NCBI GenBank assembly: GCA_964419335.1
Contig: CAYQOX010000009.1
Location: 46,660 to 110,659 of the forward strand
Direction: 5' to 3'
From: CAYQOX01 sp964419335
GTDB lineage: Bacteria > Hinthialibacterota > Hinthialibacteria > Hinthialibacterales > Hinthialibacteraceae
DNA: 64,000 nucleotides
The notes beneath the pieces were generated by a model, which did no database searches, had not been told where the DNA came from, and worked only from the letters and a program-made list of their open reading frames with translations. This document shows, piece by piece, positions 25,461-34,286 of this stretch. The translations under genes and the position numbers were made by a program. Each line of letters begins with the position of its first letter. Position 1 is the first letter of the stretch.

Positions 25461-27401
25461 ATGAGTACTTGGAAATCTATGAGCGGTTATTTGGAACATA
25501 ATTTGTCCTTGTTGCAGCAATATGATCCTACAACCGCGGATTTCATCCGTAACCACACTCCCTCCGATCAGGTTGAAATAATTACAACTCCCGAGAATCA
25601 ATTATCTCTGAAAGTCCATCATACAGAGAAACCTTTTCTTTTGCATAGTGGACGAAATCCCCAGCAGGAAGCCAAACGATGGGTACAGAATCTAGATCTT
25701 GAAAATGTGTTTAATGTTATGGTTTTTGGCGTGGGGATGTTTTATCATATTTTTGAGATTGTTTATCGTATCCAGAAGACACTGAAGAATTTGGTACTGA
25801 TTGAGAAAGAACCGGACGTCATCCACGCTGTTTTTCGTCATGCGGATTTAACTCCCTTTTTGCGTAGTCAGTCCACTTTTTTTCTCATCGATCCAGAGCC
25901 GCGCCAGGTGCGTACATTCATGAACGACCATCTCACCCCTTTCATTAAAGATGGTTTAGAGATGGTTGAACATCCGGCTTCATGCGCTTTACATCCTGAG
26001 TTTTATCGCAATATCCGGTCGATTGTGGATGAATCCATACAGAGTGGGGAAATCCTGTTGCGTACCAAGGTTCAGCTGGGGGGAATGATACAAGAAAATG
26101 TTATACGCAATGTGCCCCACATGTTATCCAATCCCAATCTCACCGCTCTCAAAGATTCATTGACTAAAGTTCCCGCTTTTCTTGTCGGCGCAGGACCTTC
26201 TTTGGATCGCAATATGGAATATTTGTCTGAGGTGGGAGAAGGGGGAATTATTATTGCAGTAGATACCGTTTACCGGAAATTGCGAGATCATGGTATTCAG
26301 CCTCATTTGGTCGTTACTTCCGACCCCACCCCATTGAATCAACGTCATTTTGAAGGAGTAGAAAACCTCGATTCATCCATCTTGGTTTTTTCTCCCAGTG
26401 TGTTACATCGTATACCTGAACAACTTCAAGGAACAAAGATTAGCATTCCCCTGCCGACATCGCGCTTTCTAAAAACTTTACAGGATGTGGTCGGCAGTGA
26501 CCGATCCATGAAACTGGGAATCAATGTGGGACAAACATGCTTCAATCTTGCTCGCTATTTGGGATGTGACCCTTTAATTTTGGTCGGATTTGATTTCTCT
26601 TTCCCTCGAGAAGGGGGGGAAACTCATGCATCGGGAACCGCTCTTCGTCGAACAATTAAGCAAAGTCCCACTGCCGGCAAAATGCAGGTGGAATTGATTA
26701 CTGAAACACCCGAGTGGGAAGAATTCGAACCCATTTATGTTCCAGCCAATGATGGAGGTGAGGTTGCAACTAATAAGTTTTGGTTTGCCTATTTGCGTTC
26801 CATGGAAGAAGAAATTTTTGTGACTCAAGCCAACGTGATTAATTGCACGGAAGGCGGGGCTAGAATTGAAGGGGCTGACATTCGTCCCTTACAGGAGACC
26901 ATCCGGGAAGTGTGTTACCAGGAGGCCATGGTGCGTAACACCTTGCAAATGACAGTGGGTTTCTTTTTTGATTTTAACCAAAATGAAGGACGGAAAGTCC
27001 TTGAAGAAAGCCTTTCCATATTAAATATAGCGATTTCCAAGGCGGAGGAAGGACTCTCCAAAGTTAACCAATTGGAAACCACGATCAATAGTCCACACCC
27101 TCAGATCGAGTTGGTCGCTGATTTGATGAACGAAATTGTCGATATCCATCGTGCTTTGGTGCAGGATCGAAAAGTGTATGTGGTGTTGGACGAGGCCGCT
27201 GACCGGGTCTTGCATCCATTTTTAAAAGAAGAAAATCGCCCTCAAGATAATCGGGTCAACGAAGAAAATGCACGCTTGACGATGGATCGCTACCGTCCTT
27301 ATTTTCATGGGATGTATGATTTATGTGTTTACTTCCGCCAAGTTATACAAGAAACTTTGGAAACAATGAACCCTCCCTCGCCGGATGGTTTGAATTGGTG
27401 A
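25461..27401 (+). CDS. Maf-type motility-associated glycosyltransferase (DUF115)
   Basis: This 646-aa protein has the MAF_flag10/DUF115 core at about residues 210-400: VPAFLVGAGPSLDRNMEYL, IIAVDTVYRKL, PHLVVTSDPTPLN, and GINVGQTCFNLARYLGCDPLILVGFDF. Maf proteins transfer nonulosonic or related sugars to flagellin in the cytoplasm. The N-terminal 200 residues carry the usual alpha/beta Maf region, and the C-terminal 200 residues are helical. No flagellin gene is nearby. The next gene (STAS domain) starts 7 bases after its stop, so the two are probably co-transcribed. An alternative is a Maf-like transferase acting on another surface protein. Confidence 0.88.
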   Translation: MSTWKSMSGYLEHNLSLLQQYDPTTADFIRNHTPSDQVEIITTPENQLSLKVHHTEKPFLLHSGRNPQQEAKRWVQNLDLENVFNVMVFGVGMFYHIFEIVYRIQKTLKNLVLIEKEPDVIHAVFRHADLTPFLRSQSTFFLIDPEPRQVRTFMNDHLTPFIKDGLEMVEHPASCALHPEFYRNIRSIVDESIQSGEILLRTKVQLGGMIQENVIRNVPHMLSNPNLTALKDSLTKVPAFLVGAGPSLDRNMEYLSEVGEGGIIIAVDTVYRKLRDHGIQPHLVVTSDPTPLNQRHFEGVENLDSSILVFSPSVLHRIPEQLQGTKISIPLPTSRFLKTLQDVVGSDRSMKLGINVGQTCFNLARYLGCDPLILVGFDFSFPREGGETHASGTALRRTIKQSPTAGKMQVELITETPEWEEFEPIYVPANDGGEVATNKFWFAYLRSMEEEIFVTQANVINCTEGGARIEGADIRPLQETIREVCYQEAMVRNTLQMTVGFFFDFNQNEGRKVLEESLSILNIAISKAEEGLSKVNQLETTINSPHPQIELVADLMNEIVDIHRALVQDRKVYVVLDEAADRVLHPFLKEENRPQDNRVNEENARLTMDRYRPYFHGMYDLCVYFRQVIQETLETMNPPSPDGLNW

Positions 27402-27408
27402 TGGGAAA

Positions 27409-27942
27409 ATGAGAATCCAACGCAAGGATTATGATTTAGTCACAGTGTTTGAATTAAATGGGGATTTGACCAAAAATATCGTCACACAACTTCAAGACAC
27501 CTTTGAAGAGTTATTCGGCAAAAATCGTTACTATATTGTTCTTGATATGGAAAATGTCCGCTTTATTGATAGTCAGTCGATTATGTTGTTATTACGGCTC
27601 AATCGAGAAGCACTCAGTTATGGAGGCGGGATCAAACTTCTGCGGCCAAAAAAAGTGGTAGAGAAATTTATGCACATTGGCCAGGTTTTAGAATTATTCG
27701 ACCGTTATGAAACGAAGGCGGAAGCCATTCGCTCTTTTGAAAAGAACATCCAACGCCAAGAAAATTTTGCGAAGCCCTTGGATCCATTAGAGCAAACCGC
27801 GCGTAATCAACGAATGGTGCTCTTACGTTTGTTGGAAATCTTGTATAACAAAGAAATCATCAACATGGAAGAATTTAATCAGGGAATTAAAAATTCCACT
27901 CATCTCGTCATGGATTTGTTCCGCAATAAAATGAAGTCTTGA
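27409..27942 (+). CDS. STAS-domain protein (anti-anti-sigma-like)
   Basis: This 177-aa protein has a STAS domain (residues 1-105), the fold of SpoIIAA-like sigma-factor switches. The usual phosphoacceptor motif DSSG reads D54-S55-Q56-S57 here, so Gln stands where the kinase-target Ser normally lies. The C-terminal 70 residues are helical and charged (LLRLLEILYNKEIINMEEFNQGI), an extension not found in simple anti-anti-sigma proteins. It may be a scaffold or unphosphorylatable binding partner. It sits 7 bases after the Maf gene. A REC-HATPase protein at 44.8-45.7 kb is a possible but unproven partner-switch companion. Confidence 0.85.
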   Translation: MRIQRKDYDLVTVFELNGDLTKNIVTQLQDTFEELFGKNRYYIVLDMENVRFIDSQSIMLLLRLNREALSYGGGIKLLRPKKVVEKFMHIGQVLELFDRYETKAEAIRSFEKNIQRQENFAKPLDPLEQTARNQRMVLLRLLEILYNKEIINMEEFNQGIKNSTHLVMDLFRNKMKS

Positions 27943-28004
27943 TTCTTCACTATATTGAGTTATCCATTTTACACTAGCAAATGATTTAACAAGAAAGGTT
28001 AATC

Positions 28005-29444
28005 ATGGAATCCCCAAGAATACGCGTTCGTTTTGCTCCGAGTCCGACTGGAAATCCGCATCTCGGTAATTTCCGTACGGCCTTATATAACTACCTATTC
28101 GCTCGTCATAACCATGGTGAGTTTCTCTTACGTATCGAAGATACGGATCGAGAGCGTTCTACCGAAGAATCCCTCAATGCCATCTTCGATAGTTTGCGAT
28201 GGATGGGTTTAGAATCGGATGAGGAACCTTATTTCCAAAGCAACCGATTAGACCGGCATCAGTCTGAGGTTAAACGATTACTGAACGAAGGTCACGCTTA
28301 TTTGTGCCGCTGCACCCCGGAAGAATTGGAGGAGCGGCGGCAACAGCAAATCGCGAATAAGCAAAAGCCAATGTATGATCGTCGCTGCCGTGAAAAAAAT
28401 TACTCGGATGATGGGACTCCCAGCTGTATTCGCTTGCGTAGTCCCGATACGGGCGTAACGGTTGTGAATGATCTGATCCGGGGTGATATCAGTGTCAATA
28501 ATGAAGAGATTGACGATTTGATCCTGGTTCGTACCGATGGTTCACCTACTTACAATTTGGCGGTCGTAGTGGATGATCATGATATGGGGATTACCCATGT
28601 CATTCGAGGCGATGATCATTTGAACAACACCATACGCCAAGTGGCTATTTTTGAGTCTTTGGGCTATGAACTCCCCACATTTGCTCATCTACCTCAAATC
28701 TTAGGACCGGATAAAACCCGGCTTTCCAAACGTCATGGTGCCACCGGGGTATTAGAATACCGCGCGAAAGGTTATCTCCCCGAGGCTTTGGTGAATTATC
28801 TCGCCCGCTTGGGCTGGGCGCATGGCGATCAGGAATTTTTCCTGATGGAAGATTTAATTAAGCATTTTGAACTAGAGCACGTGAATAAATCGTCTGCCAT
28901 TTTTGACCCGCAGAAGCTCGAGTGGTTAAATGGCGAACACATTCGCCATTTGTCGGTAGAAGAATTAAGCCGACGATTTATTCAATTTGTCCAAGAACAG
29001 GGATATTTGGAGCCCTCTTATTGCCAAGATCCGGCCAATCAAGATTTATTCTTGAAGATTGCCAAGAGTACTCAAGAACGCTCACGTGATTTGTGCGAAA
29101 TGTTCGAAATGGTTTCTTTCCTCTTTAAAAAAGAATTCGAGTATCCGGAGAAGGACGCGAAAAAATTATTTAAACCCGAAGCCGTAGAAGGTTTGCAAGC
29201 TCTACTCGAATACGCCGAGCAACAAGGTGAAAAGCAACCAACGCATGAGGATTGGGAAGAGGCGTTTAAAGAAATCATGGAAAAGCAGCAGATCAAGATG
29301 CGCATCTTAGCCCAGGCGGTTCGATTGGCACTTACTGGGACCAAGGTTAGTCCACCCATCTTTGATGTCATCGACATGCTTGGTCTAGAGGGAGTTAAAT
29401 CGCGTCTAAAAATGGCTTTGAATTATGCTCAGTCAATGCCATAG
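28005..29444 (+). CDS. gltX: Glutamyl-tRNA synthetase
   Basis: This 479-aa class I synthetase charges tRNA with glutamate. The HIGH-type motif is PSPTGNPHLGNFRTAL at the N-terminus and the KMSKS-type motif is LSKRHGA at about residue 245. The zinc-like region C-R-C (LCRCTPEE) and VDDHDMGITHVIRGDDHL are typical of bacterial GltX. The C-terminal anticodon-binding helices are complete. The start follows AAGAAAGG. It converges on the EcsC gene with a 4-bp gap. Confidence 0.97.
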   Translation: MESPRIRVRFAPSPTGNPHLGNFRTALYNYLFARHNHGEFLLRIEDTDRERSTEESLNAIFDSLRWMGLESDEEPYFQSNRLDRHQSEVKRLLNEGHAYLCRCTPEELEERRQQQIANKQKPMYDRRCREKNYSDDGTPSCIRLRSPDTGVTVVNDLIRGDISVNNEEIDDLILVRTDGSPTYNLAVVVDDHDMGITHVIRGDDHLNNTIRQVAIFESLGYELPTFAHLPQILGPDKTRLSKRHGATGVLEYRAKGYLPEALVNYLARLGWAHGDQEFFLMEDLIKHFELEHVNKSSAIFDPQKLEWLNGEHIRHLSVEELSRRFIQFVQEQGYLEPSYCQDPANQDLFLKIAKSTQERSRDLCEMFEMVSFLFKKEFEYPEKDAKKLFKPEAVEGLQALLEYAEQQGEKQPTHEDWEEAFKEIMEKQQIKMRILAQAVRLALTGTKVSPPIFDVIDMLGLEGVKSRLKMALNYAQSMP

Positions 29445-29448
29445 GATC

Positions 29449-31059
29449 TCAAGTCTCTTTATTCTCTGGCTTTTCATTTTCGTTGCGTAATTGGATTAAA
29501 CGATCTCGGTATACATCCCGCGCAATCGTGGCGATATCTTTCGAAACCTTGCGATTGATAACCCCTCCTACCACAGCACCAAGCACAGGGATCACCTGGG
29601 CGGTTTTTCGGCCGCCCAGTTTGACTCCAATTTTTTGCGCCACTTTGGAGAGGCCTTTGGCGAATAATCTTTGTTCCAGAGCGCCAAAGGGTAATTGACC
29701 TTTTAACAAGTTTGCGGCACTACGCATTTCGTTAAGCAATGCGCTGCGTTCTTTATGGGCAGGATGCCCGTAGGCTTCAGCCAATAACTTGGCTGCGAAA
29801 AGTTTTTCTTCGGGTTTGGTAACATCAAATCCATAACAATAGCCGATTTGTTGTATGGTGCGTAGTTGCAGTGCCAAAAGAGATACTGCGTCTGCGGCCA
29901 TCGATAAGGCTCCGCCAAAACCTGTCGCTGCACCTTCACCGGCCGAAAGCCAGGATCCTTGGGTGATATACTGCTTCGCGACTTCGTCGATTTGTTCGAC
30001 GGGAAGTCGGCGAATATCATAGAATGATTCTACGGGAAGATCGCGCTTTTGATATGCATAAAAGATCTTCTCCGGTTTCGCCAACCGGTCCCATAAATGC
30101 AAGGAACCCGAGAAAAATTTATTAAATGTATTAACAATAGATTGATTGATGCGTTGTTTAAAACTCAATTTAGTGTCATTTTCCATCGTCTCTTTCACTT
30201 CTTCCTCGATTTCTTCTTTTTTTATTTCTTCTTCGGTTTCTTCAATAATATCTGCTTCTACTGGCTCGGATGGTTCTTCATTCTGGGATTGGATTGTTTC
30301 TTCTCTTTTTGTCTCTGTCTCTTCCGAGTTCACCTCTTCTTCCATCTCGGGAAGATTTTCTGGATCAATGGTAATCGCGGATGAGGAGCGATACACATTC
30401 ATCGCTTCTCTTCCCACAATTCGATAAATAGAAACGATGATTTTTCGTCCAACGATTTCTGTCGCCCCTTTAAATAGAACCCGATTCAACCAATATTGGG
30501 GACGCATCGCATTCAGTCCCTGCCAGATCCTTTGAGATACTTTCCATCCAGTCTTTAAGCCTCGCTCATCCACAAGAGTTCGTGTATGCTCGAACATGCT
30601 TTTTGCTCGAATTAAACTTGCGATCGATATCTGATGAACCGGATCAAATGGTGAGAGCAGGGAACTAACCTCAGCAGTAATGCGCTGATTCAATCGCAAT
30701 AATTCCATGATGGTCACTTCATATTCTGGTTTTTCGGATTCAGGAAAATAAGCACCAGCGATCTCATGGATAAGGCTGGAAAAATCTTCCTGAAGTATTT
30801 TGGGATCAAGCAGAGGGGCGGTCGAAGTCGAGCGCCATACTTTTTTGATCCTTTCATTTAAAATTTTTTCCGCTTTGACATCCGACCGGCTTAAGTGGGA
30901 TTCCTTGCGCTGACTGAGTTTTTCCTCGGTAAAAGTTCGTTTTCTCAATAACCAAAGAATCCGCCCATAGGACCATAATTTAAAAATAATAAAACTTAGT
31001 CCTATCAAGGCTAATACGGCAGTTGGACCAAGTAAAAATAAAGGCATCTCTATATTCAT
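29449..31059 (-). CDS. EcsC-family membrane-associated protein
   Basis: This 536-aa protein starts at the ATG (31059) that has AGGA 8 bases upstream; longer in-frame starts lack a site. One membrane helix lies near the N-terminus (about 8-30). A helical region (about 60-190) is followed by a highly acidic Glu-rich linker (about 230-300). The EcsC domain occupies about 340-510, with GFGGALSMAADAVSLLALQLRTI as the amphipathic core and a glycine-rich ending ViPVLGAVVGGVINR. EcsC was named from a Bacillus ABC locus but its biochemical function is not known. Here it has no ABC partner and converges on gltX. Confidence 0.85.
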   Translation of the reverse strand: MNIEMPLFLLGPTAVLALIGLSFIIFKLWSYGRILWLLRKRTFTEEKLSQRKESHLSRSDVKAEKILNERIKKVWRSTSTAPLLDPKILQEDFSSLIHEIAGAYFPESEKPEYEVTIMELLRLNQRITAEVSSLLSPFDPVHQISIASLIRAKSMFEHTRTLVDERGLKTGWKVSQRIWQGLNAMRPQYWLNRVLFKGATEIVGRKIIVSIYRIVGREAMNVYRSSSAITIDPENLPEMEEEVNSEETETKREETIQSQNEEPSEPVEADIIEETEEEIKKEEIEEEVKETMENDTKLSFKQRINQSIVNTFNKFFSGSLHLWDRLAKPEKIFYAYQKRDLPVESFYDIRRLPVEQIDEVAKQYITQGSWLSAGEGAATGFGGALSMAADAVSLLALQLRTIQQIGYCYGFDVTKPEEKLFAAKLLAEAYGHPAHKERSALLNEMRSAANLLKGQLPFGALEQRLFAKGLSKVAQKIGVKLGGRKTAQVIPVLGAVVGGVINRKVSKDIATIARDVYRDRLIQLRNENEKPENKET

Positions 31060-31209
31060 CGAAACCATCCTGTTTTTATTCAAAGTTCTCTTTCTATTAT
31101 AATCCGAAACATCCAAGGCGATATTCTTAGTCAATGGATTTTCTATGAAAAGGAGACCAAAGACATAGAATGAGAAAATACTCTTAGTTTTATAAAATCA
31201 ATACAGACC

Positions 31210-31238
31210 TTAACCCATTACTCTATAAACCGTATAAT
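31210..31238 (+). promoter_or_regulatory. Sigma-70-type promoter for NCS1-like permease
   Basis: TTAACC (31210-31215), a 17-base spacer and TATAAT (31233-31238) lie about 37 bases before the chosen GTG start. Confidence 0.6.
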
Positions 31239-31274
31239 CGCGGGGCAATCTTTTTTCGGAAAGGAGTGACCAAG

Positions 31275-32723
31275 GTGTCAGACGATAAAGCAGCCATACA
31301 GGATATGGCCCAACGTTTGGATAAGCTTTATGAGTGGGATCGTGAACCCGTGCGCGAGGATCAACTTCATGGCGGGAAACGGTTTGCCGCTGTATTTTCT
31401 GGAGAACATGTCGCAGGCACCGAGTTTGTGATCGGGGCGTTTTTTGTCCTGAATGGGGTGAGTGCTTTTGATGTGCTTGTCGGTTTGCTTGTCGGCAATT
31501 TGCTGGCGGTTCTCTCATGGACTTTTATCTGTGCTCCCATCGCTGTGCAAGTGCGCGTAACCTTATATTGGTATTTGCGCCGCATCGTTGGTCCGGGGGT
31601 GACCGTAATTTATAACCTTGCCAATGCGTTTTTATATTGTATTCTCGCGGGTTCTATGATCGCGGTGGCTGCCACCGCGGTGGGCATTGCTTTCAACATA
31701 CAAATGCCTGAACTGACCGATAAGTATCCCAACAGCATTGGTTGGGTATTAACGGTGTGGCTGGTAGGTTCCGTGGTTGCAACTTTTGCGATCCTAGGGT
31801 TTAAGCGGGTTAGTCAGTTCTCTGCGGTCTGTGTTCCGTGGATGTTCATTGTATTTGTAGCGGGGGCCATCGCAGTATTACCCCAATTGGGAGAATTCAG
31901 TTCCATTTCCGAATTCTGGACCCTGGCCCAAACCGAGATCTGGACCGGCGTACCGATCGAGGGTCAAGAAAAACTGGGCTTATGGCATGTTATCTTCTTT
32001 GCTTGGTTCTGTAATCTTGCCATGCATGTTGGTTTATCGGATATGGCTTTATTCCGTTATGCAAAAAGTTGGACGTATGGCTTCTATTCTGCACTGGGGA
32101 TGTACTTAGGCCATTGTCTGGCGTGGATCTGTTCCGGAATCATGGTGGCAGCCTATGGTCACACCATTGCTCCTGGCTATATGGCTTATAACGCCTGTGG
32201 TTTAGCAGGCGCTGTCGCTGTTGTCATCGCGGGGTGGACGACCGCGAATCCTACGATTTATCGGGCTGGCTTGGCTTTGCAAATTGTTAGTCCTAACTGG
32301 CCGCGATGGAAAATGACTTTGGTGGCTTTTGTGGTCGCAACAACTTTGGCATGTTTCCCATTGTTCGTAATGAAACTTTTGGATTTCGTCGCTATTTATG
32401 GACTGATTCTTATGCCTGTCGGGGCGATTGTGTTTACCGAACATTGGTTTTTCCCCATGCTGGGATTGCAGCGTTATTGGATCGAAAAGCGTGGCGACAT
32501 GTTTAATTGGCCCGCTCTAATTACTTGGTTGGTAATTTTATTCTTATCATTTCCTGCCGAAGCCATGACCAATGGTTTCATTCGTTTCCCCATGGATGCG
32601 ATGGGATTTCATTTGTTCTTCCGTTGGCTTCCTGGCTATTTCCTCTCCATTATTCTTTATGTTGGCCTAGCGATGATATGGGGAGCAGGTAGAACGATGG
32701 CTCAGGAGGAAGGAGTAGCATAA
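31275..32723 (+). CDS. NCS1-like (cytosine/purine permease family) transporter
   Basis: This 482-aa protein has about 12 membrane helices and the N-terminal stretch (FSGEHVAGTEFVIGAFFVLNG) and central Gly/Pro-rich helices of nucleobase:cation symporter-1-type permeases, which import nucleobases, hydantoins, thiamine-like or related compounds. The start is GTG at 31275, which lies 8 bases after AAGGAG; an earlier GTG overlaps the ribosome-binding site and is unlikely. Substrate cannot be read. A 72-aa two-helix membrane protein begins 1 base after its stop and may be an accessory subunit. Confidence 0.8.
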   Translation: MSDDKAAIQDMAQRLDKLYEWDREPVREDQLHGGKRFAAVFSGEHVAGTEFVIGAFFVLNGVSAFDVLVGLLVGNLLAVLSWTFICAPIAVQVRVTLYWYLRRIVGPGVTVIYNLANAFLYCILAGSMIAVAATAVGIAFNIQMPELTDKYPNSIGWVLTVWLVGSVVATFAILGFKRVSQFSAVCVPWMFIVFVAGAIAVLPQLGEFSSISEFWTLAQTEIWTGVPIEGQEKLGLWHVIFFAWFCNLAMHVGLSDMALFRYAKSWTYGFYSALGMYLGHCLAWICSGIMVAAYGHTIAPGYMAYNACGLAGAVAVVIAGWTTANPTIYRAGLALQIVSPNWPRWKMTLVAFVVATTLACFPLFVMKLLDFVAIYGLILMPVGAIVFTEHWFFPMLGLQRYWIEKRGDMFNWPALITWLVILFLSFPAEAMTNGFIRFPMDAMGFHLFFRWLPGYFLSIILYVGLAMIWGAGRTMAQEEGVA

Positions 32724-32724
32724 T

Positions 32725-32943
32725 ATGAATCAATATCGTTTATTCGCGGCCTTTGTGGCAACTATTGCACTTCTCATTTGTATTATGGCTCCAATACTTG
32801 TATTGATTGGAGATAGTGCAAACTATGAGCAGAATTTCAGGCAATACAAAACTTGGTTTAATTGGGCAACCTTAGCGTGGTTTCTCAGTGCCCCATTTTG
32901 GTTAGTCCCTGAGATTTTCCAAAAAAATATTGAAGAAGAGTAA
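32725..32943 (+). CDS. Small two-helix membrane protein, probable transporter companion
   Basis: This 72-aa protein has two hydrophobic segments (about 5-28 and 43-64) joined by a polar loop, and a charged acidic end (NIEEE). It starts 1 base after the permease stop, so translation is almost certainly coupled. Small companions are known for some secondary transporters, but this one matches none I recognise. A strong terminator follows, so the permease and this protein form a two-gene unit. Confidence 0.8.
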   Translation: MNQYRLFAAFVATIALLICIMAPILVLIGDSANYEQNFRQYKTWFNWATLAWFLSAPFWLVPEIFQKNIEEE

Positions 32944-32961
32944 TGCTTGCTTTAAAGAATT

Positions 32962-33004
32962 AAAAAAGAGCGTGCGGTTTTCTTTAGACTGCACGCTCTT
33001 TTTT
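32962..33004. terminator. Bidirectional terminator between permease unit and galK
   Basis: A 14-bp near-perfect stem (32962-32975 with 32991-33004) has a 15-nt loop and A/T-runs at both sides. It ends both converging units. Confidence 0.9.
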
Positions 33005-33025
33005 ATTTCGTAGAATTTATAAGGT

Positions 33026-34195
33026 TTATTCTTTGTACAATATTTTTGCCCCATCGGCGATATGACAAACCGTGGTGGTACATTCTTTCCCAGTGCGTTC
33101 TTTGAACTTCGTTTGGATGGCTTCTCGGAAAGAATCCACTTGGTCTTCTTGCACAAGGTTTACGGTGCATCCCCCAAATCCACCGCCTGTCAATCGCGCT
33201 CCATAGCATTCTGGGCGTTGGATGGCTTCTTCCACCAGGAGATCAAGTTCCGGAACGCTGTTTTGGAAATTATCTCGCGAGCTTTCATGCGAAAGACGCA
33301 TTAACTCTCCCAGGTGCTCGATATCATTCAATTGAATCGCGGCCACTCCATGTTGGACCCGCTGGTTTTCATACATGACATGGCGGGTACGCATGCGTAA
33401 GACATCATCCATAATATCTTCCAACTCCAAAAATTCCATAATGCTAATATCGCGTAAAAAGCGAACCGGGCGGGATAAGCGGTCTCCCAACACTTGGGCA
33501 GCGGCTTCGCATTGGGCCCGGCGGGTTTTATATTCACTCTCCACTAATTCATGCTTCACACCCGAATCACAAAGAACGATAGCAGGCACGGGTGGTTTAA
33601 TATGTAGGACCTTATGGGTAAGGTCATCGCAATCTAAATAGAGGATGCAATCTTTTTCACCAAAGATCACCGAAAATTGATCTAAGATGCCACATGGCAT
33701 GCCTACAAAACGGTTTTCGGCTCTCCGGCAAAGAGTGGCTAAACGCATTTTCTCAATGCGATAAGGGTATAGAGCTTGAATAAACATAGCACAGGCAGCC
33801 TCTAAGGCGGCTGAACTGCTAACCCCTCCACCACGAGGTAAATCACCGGAAATAACCGCCCGAAATCCTCCTACTTCGACTCCCTCTTTGTTGAGCTCAT
33901 CAATGACGCCTAATAGATAGTTGATCCATGGGCTTTGAGGATTTTTTTTGAGCTCCCCTAATTCCGTAGTTATTTCCTCGTCCATCATTTCGGAATAAAC
34001 GATTAATCTTGGCTCCTCTAACGCTTCACCATGAAAGGTAATAACCTTATCGATCGCGGCGGTTAATACATAACCTCCATTGTAATCCGTGTGATTTCCT
34101 AATATTTCCACTCGACCAGGGGCTTGGCTGGCCGCGGTAGGTTGTTTTCCGTAACGTGTTTGATAGAGCGTTTCACCACGAGATTGGTTTGACAT
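33026..34195 (-). CDS. galK: Galactokinase
   Basis: This 389-aa GHMP-fold kinase phosphorylates galactose with ATP in the cytosol, the entry to the Leloir pathway. The galactokinase signature is APGRVEILGNHTDYNGG (His and Asp as usual; the frequent Glu is Asn, seen in some relatives). The ATP-binding motif is LPRGGGVSSSAALE, and the C-terminal GHMP motif is GGGFGGCTV. The ATG at 34195 gives the usual spacing of about 27 residues before the signature; a GTG five codons upstream is possible because neither start has an ideal site. It follows the GH5-like hydrolase gene on the same strand, suggesting a galactoside-use unit. No galT or galE adjoins it. Confidence 0.95.
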   Translation of the reverse strand: MSNQSRGETLYQTRYGKQPTAASQAPGRVEILGNHTDYNGGYVLTAAIDKVITFHGEALEEPRLIVYSEMMDEEITTELGELKKNPQSPWINYLLGVIDELNKEGVEVGGFRAVISGDLPRGGGVSSSAALEAACAMFIQALYPYRIEKMRLATLCRRAENRFVGMPCGILDQFSVIFGEKDCILYLDCDDLTHKVLHIKPPVPAIVLCDSGVKHELVESEYKTRRAQCEAAAQVLGDRLSRPVRFLRDISIMEFLELEDIMDDVLRMRTRHVMYENQRVQHGVAAIQLNDIEHLGELMRLSHESSRDNFQNSVPELDLLVEEAIQRPECYGARLTGGGFGGCTVNLVQEDQVDSFREAIQTKFKERTGKECTTTVCHIADGAKILYKE

Positions 34196-34286
34196 GGGCG
34201 TATGGCTCACTTTCCTGAAATATCGTTGGCTTATTCTACTGTGAGTTCTATATTCCTATCAATATCCATGGCAATACTCTTTTCCT

